Assembly: GCA_026770585.1 (NCBI GenBank)
Contig: MU646554.1
Coordinates: 263,609 to 280,148 of the forward strand
Reading direction: 5' to 3'
Source: Baffinella frigidus
Lineage: Eukaryota; Cryptophyceae; Cryptomonadales; Baffinellaceae
Length of the DNA stretch: 16,540 nt
Position 1 is the first letter of the stretch; the number at the start of each line of letters is the position of its first letter. Under the pieces are notes generated by a model that was not told the origin of the DNA, searched no databases, and worked only from the letters and a program-made list of their open reading frames with translations. The translations under genes were made by a program, and so were the position numbers. Shown in pieces: positions 8,101 through 13,794 of the stretch.

Positions 8101-8207
8101 ACACAGCGGACTTCGAAGGGATTTCGAATAACCCTCAAGCGATAAGACCTAGGACCCTACGGTAGGCAATCCGTAGGGACATAGGGGGGGTTCCTACGGG
8201 TAAGGTC
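8100..8207 (-). mobile_element. 110-bp 'CTACGG' element inserted within the exon-B repeats
   Basis: ACACAGCGGACTTCGAAGGG to TTCCTACGGGTAAGGT is the same element as the left part of 2736-2847 and the reverse complement of 934-1045. It lies between two exon-B copies, so it inserted after or during their duplication. Confidence 0.7.
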
Positions 8208-8211
8208 TGCC

Positions 8212-8284
8212 CTGTTCGCGAAGGACGCAGCGGAGAACCAGTGGGCCAAGGACCTCGAGGCTGGGTACCACCCCGACCCCCCCA
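8212..8284 (+). pseudogene. Partial exon-B copy 3
   Basis: CTGTTCGCGAAGGACGCAGC through CACCCCGACCCCCCC. It begins slightly more 5' than copy 2 (the TTCGC.AAGG part of exon B is kept), still encodes FAKDAAENQWAKDLEAGYHP in one frame, and ends near CCCCCCAC before an unrelated repeat. Confidence 0.7.
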
Positions 8285-8286
8285 CT

Positions 8287-8418
8287 CGAGGCGGACCGTG
8301 GCCTTTTTAAAAAATGGATTTACCTGGGCGCGTAAATCCTCGTTTTTGTACGGGAATTGGTCAAGTTGCCCACGGTTTAAGCGTTGGGAATGTGATGTGC
8401 TCCCGTGCAAACCTGGAC
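8287..8418 (+). repeat. ~132-bp dispersed repeat, copy 1
   Basis: CGAGGCGGACCGTGGCCTTT, GGGCGCGTAAATCCTCGTTT, GTACGGGAATTGGTCA, CACGGTTTAAGCGTTGG and AAACCTGGAC recur in order at 8878-9014. It separates exon-B copies 3 and 4. Confidence 0.75.
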
Positions 8419-8427
8419 TGCTCCCGT

Positions 8428-8470
8428 ACCAGTGGGCCAAGGACCTCGAGGCTGGGTACCACCCCGACCC
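8428..8470 (+). pseudogene. Partial exon-B copy 4
   Basis: ACCAGTGGGCCAAGGACCTC through GGTACCACCCCGACCC. It is the shortest copy. It follows CCCGTACCAG, again an acceptor-like GTACCAG, and starts inside the exon sequence (QWAKDLEAGYHPD remains). Confidence 0.7.
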
Positions 8471-8685
8471 ACACTTGATACGGGGAAACCTGTTTTTTTT
8501 CATGCTATGGCAACGAAAATTGCTACACAAATGCTTTAATATTACTAATAAGAACGACCCTTTTTGTACCAGAACCGTCAACTTTCATAGTAGTTCGTGG
8601 TTTCCGTGGCCAACTTCTCTGCGCACCGTTCCAGCTACGTTTTAGACGTGCACCTCGCGTCGCTCTCGTCTCACAATCACAGGCT
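8471..8685. other. AT-rich spacer, no gene recognised
   Basis: Contains a poly-T tract near 8491-8498, a TTTTTGTACCAG at 8561-8572 and a GTCAACTTTC motif, but nothing that reads as an exon or RNA gene. Confidence 0.4.
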
Positions 8686-8837
8686 AACGTCCTGAAAACC
8701 GGGTAGTTAAGCCTACGGTATTGCCTACGGTACGCTGTCGGGGCCTAGGGGGGGTCCTACGAAATATAAGGTCCTAGGGGCCCTCCGGCCTACTGTAGGC
8801 AATACCGTAGGCCTAACTACCCGGTTTTCAGGACGTT
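8686..8837. mobile_element. 152-bp fold-back element with 43-bp terminal inverted repeats
   Basis: AACGTCCTGAAAACCGGGTA at 8686 reads to 8728 as the reverse complement of 8795-8837 with one mismatch in 43. The inner part of each arm is the CCTACGGTATTGCCTAC block that also occurs in the 'CTACGG' family. The interior is GGCCTAGGGGGGTCC-type palindromic sequence. No open frame and no clear target-site duplication. Confidence 0.75.
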
Positions 8838-8877
8838 GCCCTATTAACACGGTGGGCTTCGCAGATCCCTTCCCACG

Positions 8878-9014
8878 CGAGGCGGACCGTGGCCTTTGTT
8901 TTCAACCTACAAGTGGGCGCGTAAATCCTCGTTTAGTACTTATGTACGGAAATTGGTCACGTTGCTCACGGTTTAAGCGTTGGATACGTGATCAGCTTCC
9001 GTACAAACCTGGAC
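8878..9014 (+). repeat. ~137-bp dispersed repeat, copy 2
   Basis: Second copy of the 8287-8418 sequence, differing mainly by TTTGTTTTCAACCTACAAGT in place of the A-rich segment and by a short ACTTAT insertion before GTACGG. Confidence 0.75.
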
Positions 9015-9188
9015 GCGAGCGCAAACCCCGACATTAATCAAGGTCACGGTCAGCCAAGTTGACGATGCTGTACAAAAAAGTCAACGTTAACCAATTTGTT
9101 TTTAGTTCGGCGGCCAAGTTGTATGCACACCGCTCTAGCCTCCGTGGGGGGAGGTTCGTGCTCGACATGGTGGCATCACCGGCATCAG

Positions 9189-9273
9189 CAAATCGACAAC
9201 GGTCTTCTCACACAGGGCGGCCTTCCCAACGCTCACAACGCCCGCCTGCTGCCCCCCATGTCCTTCCTCGCGA
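9189..9273 (+). CDS. Candidate exon C, unknown protein
   Basis: After ATCAG at 9184-9188 the frame reads QIDNGLLTQGGLPNAHNARL followed by LPPMSFLA. A second possible start is after CACACAG at 9215 (GGLPNAHNARL), in the same phase. The composition is clearly less repetitive than the neighbours. A GT donor at 9274 (GTAACC) leaves one base, which is not in phase with exon D. A GA donor at 9272 would be in phase and would keep the open frame into exon D. The frame may extend upstream, where WWHHRHQ is open. Family not recognised. Confidence 0.4.
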
Positions 9274-9313
9274 GTAACCCCCGCGTTTCATCCCTGAACT
9301 CGAACCCTGGCTT

Positions 9314-9488
9314 AGCTCTAACCCTGGTTTCATCCCTCAACCCTCAACCTCCCCTCAACCCTCAACCCTCAACTCTCAACCCTCAACCCTCAACCCTTGC
9401 CACCCTCTCAACCCTCTCAACCCTCTCAACCCTCTCAACCCTCTCAACCCTCTCAACCCTCTCAACCCTCAACCCTCTCAACCCCAAA
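9314..9488 (+). repeat. AACCCTC / ACCCTCTCA array inside intron C-D
   Basis: AACCCTC units switch near 9405 to a 9-bp ACCCTCTCA unit repeated about nine times, then revert. It ends AACCCCAAACAG, the acceptor for exon D. Confidence 0.85.
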
Positions 9489-9491
9489 CAG

Positions 9492-9559
9492 GGAGAGCAA
9501 GGAAGACGGCAAGAAGAAGTTTGTGGCCATGTCCACCGGCGCGGTCGCGCTCGCCCTAG
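9492..9559 (+). CDS. Candidate exon D, basic stretch plus start of a membrane segment
   Basis: The frame begins GAG AGC AAG at 9493 and encodes ESKEDGKKK, then FVAMSTGAVALAL. Codons are strongly G/C-ending. The upstream AG is CAAACAG at 9485-9491. The downstream junction is CTA-G then GCAACC: a GC donor whose +3 and +4 bases fit the GC-AG consensus (GCAAGT), in phase 1. Joined to exon E it makes codon GGC (Gly) and completes a hydrophobic run of about 22 residues. This is the best-supported exon of the window. It suggests a single-pass membrane protein with KKK preceding the segment. Confidence 0.6.
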
Positions 9560-9560
9560 G

Positions 9561-9918
9561 CAACCCCAAAACCCCAAAACCCAAAACCCAAAATCCAACC
9601 CCCAAAACCCAACCCCCAAAACCCAAACCCCACACCCCAACCCCCAAACCTCACACCCCAAACCCACGAGTTTTTATTGTATCCGATAAACATCATCAGC
9701 AAGTTTTATAGGTATCCGATAGATATCATCAGTAGACCGCAACCCCCAAACCCCAAAACCCAAAACCCAAAATCCAACCCCCAAAACCCAACCCCCAAAA
9801 CCCAAACCCCACACCCCAACCCCCAAACCTCACACCCCAAACCCACGAGTTTTTATTGTATCCGATAAACATCATCAGCAAGTTTTATAGGTATCCGATA
9901 GATATCATCAGTAGACCC
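9561..9918 (+). repeat. 179-bp tandem duplication
   Basis: 9561-9739 is repeated almost exactly at 9740-9918, a constant 179-bp spacing (for example CGAGTTTTTATTGTATCCGA at 9668 and 9847). Each copy has a CCCAAAA/CCCCCAA array plus a 70-bp AT-rich part with two internal GTATCCGATARAYATCATCA repeats 34 bp apart. It lies in intron D-E. Confidence 0.9.
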
Positions 9919-9954
9919 CAACACCCACACCCTTACCCTCCCCCCCCCCCTCCC

Positions 9955-10140
9955 CCGAAACAACAAACCATAACCAATCATCCATACACCATACACCATA
10001 CACCATACACCATACACCATACACCAAGCACCAAACCTACACCATACACCATACACCATACACCTTACACCATACACCATGCACCATACACCAAGCACCA
10101 AACCTCAAACCCCAAACCCCAAACCCCAAACCCCAACCCG
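9955..10140 (+). repeat. CACCATA and CCCCAAA arrays
   Basis: CACCATA units occupy 9985-10024 and 10033-10095, each followed by CCAAGCACCAAACCT, with a final CCCCAAA block. The parallel arrangement suggests a ~65-bp duplication. The block is C-rich on plus and leads to CTCTCGACAG, the exon E acceptor. Confidence 0.85.
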
Positions 10141-10154
10141 CGCCCTCTCGACAG

Positions 10155-10222
10155 GCGTGGTGTACCTCCTCGCAGTGGCGGCGCTCGAAAGCCGGGGCCC
10201 GCTCAAGCCGCCCCCCCCCGAG
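10155..10222 (+). CDS. Candidate exon E, end of membrane segment and proline-rich stretch
   Basis: After CGACAG (10149-10154) two bases complete the Gly codon from exon D, then the frame reads VVYLLAVAALESRG and PLKPPPPE. The donor is taken as GT at 10223 after GAG, giving phase 0. This agrees with exon F, although GAG-GTCCGC is a weak consensus. The sequence from CGCTCAAGCCG through the donor is re-used as part of the minisatellite that follows. Confidence 0.55.
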
Positions 10223-10905
10223 GTCCGCCATCACCTCCCGTATCCAACACCCCCGTACCCAACACCTTCACTTTCCAACGGCTCCAGTAGCCCACCCACG
10301 CTAGTCCTAACGCTCAAGCCGCCCCCCCCCCGAGGTCCGCCGCCAACACCTCCTGTATCTAACACCTCCAGTTTATAACGGCGCCACTGGCTACCGAGGC
10401 GGGCCCATCCCACGCTAGTCCTCACGCTCACGCCCCCCCACCCCCGAGGTCTCCCTCCCAACAGTTTTCAAACCAAACGTACAATACAAAACCATTGAGC
10501 TCTATCGAATGCCCCAACCTGCTTTCTCCAACGGCTCGACATCCTCCGGTAGCTACCGAAGCGGTCCTATCCCACCACCTGTCCATGGCTCCAATCGCTA
10601 CCGAGACGGGCCTATCCCACGCTAGTCCTGACGCTCAAGCCGCCCCGCCCCCCCCATGAAGTCTGCCTCCCAACACGTGTCAATGGCTCCAGTAGCGCCC
10701 CGAGGCGGGCCTATTCCACGCTAGTCCTCACGCGCAAGCCGCCGCCCCCCGATGTCCTCCCAACACCTCCAGTATCCAACACCTCCAGTGTCCAACACCT
10801 CCAGTTTCCAACGGCTCCAGTGGCTCCCCCAAAAGGGCTCCAGTGGCTACCGAGGCGGGCCTATCCTACGCTAGCTAGGCCTCACGCTCACGCCGACGCC
10901 GCCCG
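10201..10905 (+). repeat. Degenerate ~100-200-bp minisatellite with C-runs in intron E-F
   Basis: About six irregular units share a 'CACGCTAGTCCTMACGCTCA' block, a C9-C10 run with GAGGTCYSCC or a derivative, and 'CCAACACCTCCAGT' plus 'GCTACCGAGGCGGGCC' blocks. Junction copies of the C-run block lie near 10201, 10311, 10428, 10631, 10730 and 10884. The first overlaps the exon E 3' end. It is non-coding by the intron model. Confidence 0.75.
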
Positions 10906-10996
10906 GTGTCTCTGTTTCGAGAGAATTCAACTGATGTGTGCTTCCGCGGTGGTCCTGGGGGAGGGCGCGACTCCTTCTACGCGGGAGCCGGTTCGG

Positions 10997-11190
10997 GTTT
11001 TAGAGATTTGATACTCTTTGATATCTTAGCCTTCCTTGCTTATCTTAATCTTATCAAGATCAGATTAAGACGAACAAGGATATGCTATTTAGGCATCAAA
11101 CCAAGGCGTAAGATAGCATAAATGGCTCCAACCCAACGCTCACGCCGTGAGCGTGGGGATTTTCTAAAGCCTGAACCCCTACCCGCGTAG
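10997..11190 (+). repeat. ~185-bp dispersed repeat, copy 2
   Basis: TTTAGAGATTTGATACTCTT through AGGCATCAAACCAAGG, AGATAGCATAAATG, TTTTCTAAAGCCTGAA and CCCGCGTAG. Compared with 3147-3332 it has a longer stem-loop (CTTATCTTAATCTTATC...AGATTAAG) and a GCTCACGCCGTGAGC palindrome in place of other bases, near 11139. Confidence 0.75.
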
Positions 11191-11367
11191 TTATTAGCGA
11201 TGTAATCCTGCAACCATTGTCCCTTGGGGCGCAGGCGCTCATGTATAGATAGACCTACTGCAGGGTCTTAGGGGAGTGTAGCTTCTTGTGAGCGAGGTGC
11301 CCCTGTAACCCCTGTAACCCATGCCCCGAAACCATATACCATAAACCATTAACCATTAACCATTAAC

Positions 11368-11471
11368 TATCCCTCAAGTGCCCAGTAGGCTCATACGCCC
11401 TACCGCAGGGCCCTAGGACCTGCCTAGGATCTCAGGGGGTCTATGTGGACCCCCTCGCCACTTCGGGGATA
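11368..11471 (+). repeat. Palindromic module, copy 1
   Basis: TATCCCTCAAGTGCCCAGTA, GCCCTACCGCAGGGCCCTAG, GACCTGCCTAGG and a terminal CACTTCGGGGATA match the right arm of the 12800-12904 element along about 104 bp. Its inner hairpin is GGGGGTC (11435-11441), loop TATGTG, GACCCCC (11448-11454), a different sequence from those of the other two copies. Confidence 0.7.
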
Positions 11472-11483
11472 ACTCATAGACCC

Positions 11484-11540
11484 CAAACCCTAAACCCTAA
11501 ACCCCAAACCCTAAACCCTAAACCCTAAACCCTAAACCAT
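11484..11540 (+). repeat. CCCTAAA telomere-type array
   Basis: About eight units, mostly perfect CCCTAAA, on the plus strand. It ends AAACCATGCGCAG, the acceptor for exon F. Confidence 0.9.
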
Positions 11541-11546
11541 GCGCAG

Positions 11547-11591
11547 GCGCTGATCGGCTCCGTGCAGGCCATCTCAAACTACTTCGCGTAA
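11547..11591 (+). CDS. Candidate terminal exon F, ends ...SNYFA-stop
   Basis: After GCGCAG (11541-11546) the frame encodes ALIGSVQAISNYFA and TAA at 11589-11591. Joined in phase 0 to exon E it gives PLKPPPPE-ALIGSVQ. The context (CCCTAAA array then CAG) parallels exons A, B and E. The last codons lie in a 20-bp inverted repeat (11576-11595 with 11742-11761), so the coding end and a mobile or fold-back element overlap. Family not recognised. Confidence 0.5.
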   Translation, partial: ALIGSVQAISNYFA

Positions 11592-11761
11592 GCAGCAATC
11601 CTCCAAGGGTCTACAGGGGTACCTCGCTCATAAGAAACTGCCCCCCCCCTAAGGACCACCTTAGGGCCCTAGGCATAGGCCTACTGCAGGACCACCTTAG
11701 CGCCCCAGGCATAGGCCTACTGCAGGGTCCCAGGCCTACTTCTGCTTACGCGAAGTAGTTT
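11576..11761. repeat. Fold-back unit with perfect 20-bp inverted repeats including the stop codon
   Basis: AAACTACTTCGCGTAAGCAG at 11576-11595 is exactly inverted at 11742-11761. Between them is a 36-bp tandem repeat (GGACCACCTTAG...CCTACTGCA at 11653 and 11689) rich in CCTAGG and GGCCTAC palindromes. The right arm also encodes NYFA-stop on minus, preceded by an AAACCCTAG that looks like an acceptor. Confidence 0.7.
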
Positions 11762-12120
11762 CCTCCTAGGGTTTGGTGCCGGCTCTTCGCACCTGAAGCG
11801 TCGCGTGATGATCGCGGTTCTTTCGATGAGGACGATGAGGACTCTCTCTGGGAGTGAAGGACACACTCGCTCCCAGAAAGATCACTCCCTCTGGGAATGA
11901 ACAACACACCTCTTGGAGTGAACACCACACACTTCCCTGGACGTGACTTCGTCAACGGCACATTCGCATGGATGTGACGATGTGAAGGGCACACTAGATT
12001 GCCGGGTCGCTTGACCTGTGCGATGTGGGGGGAATAAATGTATAAAAACAAACACTTTTCCTCTTGGCTCCTGCAGGCGTACAGGGTTTGCTCGAAATCA
12101 AGGAAACTCACCGCCCTAGG
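11762..12120. other. Spacer with weak internal repeats, no gene called
   Basis: A minus-strand open frame (11746-12111, 121 codons) has no recognisable domain. It contains a serine run and ends in NYFA-stop because of the inverted repeat. A ~30-bp degenerate repeat (CTCTGGGAGTGAAGGACACA, ...GGGAATGAACAACACACC, ...GGAGTGAACACCACACAC) lies at 11845-11935. I leave coding status open. Confidence 0.4.
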
Positions 12121-12190
12121 GCCCCCCTACCGTAGGCACCGCCCTAGGACCCCCCTCCCGTAGGCCTACTCCTAGGAGCACATGACCACC
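12121..12190 (+). repeat. CCTAGG/CCTACC palindromic cluster
   Basis: GGCCCCCCTACCGTAGGCAC, CCGCCCTAGGACCCCCC and CCGTAGGCCTACTCCTAGGA resemble the interior of the fold-back elements at 8686-8837 and 11640-11740. Confidence 0.5.
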
Positions 12191-12305
12191 CTAGGGACGG
12201 CGCGTGTCCGTATTCGTTAGCAACCCTTGTAGTGGTTCGCCTTTCTGTGCAAACGCCCGCAGGCTGCCGTGCCCACGCCAGGCTTTTGAGGAGGGTATCC
12301 CGTCC

Positions 12306-12343
12306 GCGTTCTTGGAGCCGTTTTCGCGTTCTTGGAGCCGTTT
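12306..12343 (+). repeat. 19-bp tandem duplication
   Basis: GCGTTCTTGGAGCCGTTTT/C occurs twice in a row. It is followed by two AAAATTGACTTTT motifs at about 12351 and 12384. Confidence 0.7.
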
Positions 12344-12394
12344 CCTGTTGAAAATTGACTTTTGACTACAGTTTTCTCTTACAAAATTGACTTT

Positions 12395-12643
12395 TCAACA
12401 CCCCCCCCTCCAGCCCTGCGGGCAACCTTGGATGGATACTCTTTGAGTGACGGGGCCGTTAGGTCCTTGAGGTTCTTCGAGCTCCCAACATAAGCGGACA
12501 CCGGAACTTATTCTGTAGACCCGCCCGGGCGGGATTTCATTGATCGTCGAACTGGGGATCTCCAGCTTACGGGCTGCCTCCCTTATCCGGTATCCCAAGG
12601 GGGCGCCCAGCGGTAGGGCCTTGCACGTCGGGCGGGATTTCAT
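12395..12643 (-). pseudogene. Possible transposase remnant with Psq/CENP-B-like helix-turn-helix
   Basis: The minus frame encodes 82 residues. Residues 18-37 (positions 12592-12533), YRIREAARKLEIPSSTINEI, have the pattern of a helix-turn-helix of the Psq/pogo type: REAAR-K-hydrophobic, a glycine-like turn position, then P-x-S-T-I. Such domains form the N-terminus of pogo-like transposases and CENP-B-like proteins. No catalytic DDE domain follows, and the rest (GRVYRISSGVRLCWELEEP) is not recognised. Part of the helix-turn-helix coding sequence (GATCAATGAAATC with flanks) is repeated at 12629-12692, so this is probably a rearranged fragment. The match is by eye only. Confidence 0.3.
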
Positions 12644-12696
12644 TAATCGGGCATGAAATCGATTTCATTGATCGTCGCACCGTGCCTGGAGATCTG

Positions 12697-12904
12697 TATC
12701 CCTTAAGTGCCCATGCCGCCAAATTTGGCGGCCAAGAGGTCCTAGGCAGGTCCTAGGGCCCTACCGTAGGGCGTATGCGCCTACTGGTCACTTAAGGGAT
12801 ATCCCTTAGGTGCCCAGTAGGCTCATATGCCCTACGGTAGGGCCCTAGGACCTGCCTAGGACCTCTAGGCCCACAAATTTGTGGGCATGGCCACTTATGG
12901 GGTA
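12697..12904. repeat. 208-bp palindromic element, two 105-bp arms with nested hairpins
   Basis: The left arm 12697-12801 and right arm 12800-12904 are inverted copies differing at roughly one position in eight, meeting at TTAAGGGATATCCCTTAG. Each arm contains its own perfect 18-bp palindrome: GCCGCCAAATTTGGCGGC (12715-12732) and GCCCACAAATTTGTGGGC (12869-12886). Arms also carry CCTAGGcaggtCCTAGG and CCCTACCGTAGGG. A third homologous copy is at 11368-11471. No open frame. Likely a fold-back transposon or structural element. Confidence 0.75.
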
Positions 12905-13056
12905 TCCATGTAGCTGCCCAGGTTCAAGTCGCCCCGATGATGGGAGGTCGCACGCGCAAGGGTTGCAAGCGTCCAGGCAGGAAGCAGAAAAGAGGTCCTT
13001 GATTGATACATGTACACGAGGTGGCCACCACACCTACCTCTAACGAAGCCCGAGGC

Positions 13057-13228
13057 TACCACCAACCCTCACGGTTTGAGCAAATGATCGAATTTTGCGG
13101 GACGTAATGCCCTTGAAGGCCGCCGGATTCCGGCGTCGGTTATTTTTCAAACTCCAAAAGCAGGGTGTTCAGAGTTTTGAAATTGGTACGTAATTTCCCA
13201 ATTGCTCAAATCGTGAGGGCTGGTGGTA
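13057..13228. mobile_element. MITE with 26-28-bp terminal inverted repeats and TA target duplication
   Basis: Left end TA-ACCACCAACCCTCACGGTTT (from 13057) and right end complement TA-ACCACCAGCCCTCACGATTT (ending 13228) match for about 26 bp with two mismatches. Both ends are flanked by TA, the target preferred by Tc1/mariner-type elements. The interior (about 115 bp) has no open frame, so it would depend on a transposase elsewhere. Length 168 bp without the TA. Confidence 0.75.
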
Positions 13229-13560
13229 TGTACGAAGCTGGCTCTGCCGTCTAGCTCTTCAGATTCTCGGTTATCCGATCGTCAGATATTGAGTCAATAA
13301 ATCCTCAAGGTGCTAAAGCTTCGTGGCGGTGCCTCACAGCTACTGCAAACCCAAAGGGCAAGTGCAAACCCACAGGGCAAGTGTCAACGTCACTCCTGTC
13401 ACTGTAATCGGTTCCAATTCCACCCTCAAACGTCGATTTGTGCCCCAAGGATGTGACCTTCCCTTCTCAAAAGGTAAGCTACAATTTGCTTGACTGCCGA
13501 AAATTCCCAGTCAGATTTGCAATCAACTGAGGCTGAAAATGGGACTATTTCTTAAATGTG
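13229..13560. other. Unique spacer with small tandem duplication, possible donor site
   Basis: A 19-bp duplication (GCAAACCCAAAGGGCAAGTG) lies at about 13344-13382. CTCAAAAGGTAAGCT at 13466-13480 is a strong-looking 5' splice site, and TATTTTTTTACCAG at 13567-13580 a strong-looking 3' site. No flanking exon frame is convincing. Confidence 0.4.
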
Positions 13561-13610
13561 GTTATGTATTTTTTTACCAGTTACGCCCGGGTTTGGTGAC
13601 GTTGCTGCTC

Positions 13611-13613
<3 letters not shown>

Positions 13614-13669
<56 letters not shown>

Positions 13670-13700
13670 CGAGAGAAAGAGAGAGAGAAAGAAAAAGAGA
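13614..13700 (+). repeat. GA microsatellite
   Basis: (GA)n runs without interruption from 13614 to about 13657, then continues with AAAG/GCGAG interruptions to about 13700. A minus-strand open frame reading SLSLSL is a by-product. Confidence 0.95.
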
Positions 13701-13794
13701 ATAAATTCTCTGATATAAGGCGGCGCGGGCACGATTTTTGCAGAGGATTCTCGCAGAACCAAGTAACGCGTTGGAAGGAGTGCCAAGTTTTCGT

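Larger units (their letters stand above)
7189..11591 (+). other. Candidate multi-exon gene region (exons A-F)
   Basis: Six short plus-strand stretches with GC-rich third positions and protein-like composition are listed separately as exons A-F. Five of them (A, B, D, E, F) directly follow AG at the end of C-rich telomere-like repeats. D, E and F join in phase and end in a stop. The D-E-F product has a basic stretch, one membrane-spanning-like segment, a proline-rich stretch and a C-terminal SNYFA. I do not recognise the family. Whether A-C belong to the same gene is inference from strand and order. The outer 5' limit and promoter are unknown. Confidence 0.45.
11280..11639. repeat. 27-bp imperfect inverted repeat spanning the last exon
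   Basis: AGCTTCTTGTGAGCGAGGTG at 11280-11306 is matched by the reverse complement of 11613-11639 (four differences in 27). It encloses the palindromic module copy, the CCCTAAA array and exon F. Confidence 0.55.

Noticed and set aside
11746-12111. 121-codon minus frame as a gene
   Set aside because: Its NYFA-stop end comes from the inverted repeat and the rest is low-complexity and unrecognised.
12237-12290. Alternative terminal exon AAVPTPGF-stop after CGCCCGCAG
   Set aside because: Only eight codons, no independent support; acceptor-like CAGs are common here.
13473-13580. Intron between GTAAGC and TTTTTTTACCAG
   Set aside because: Both sites look good but neither flank shows an exon-like frame, so it is mentioned only in the spacer entry.
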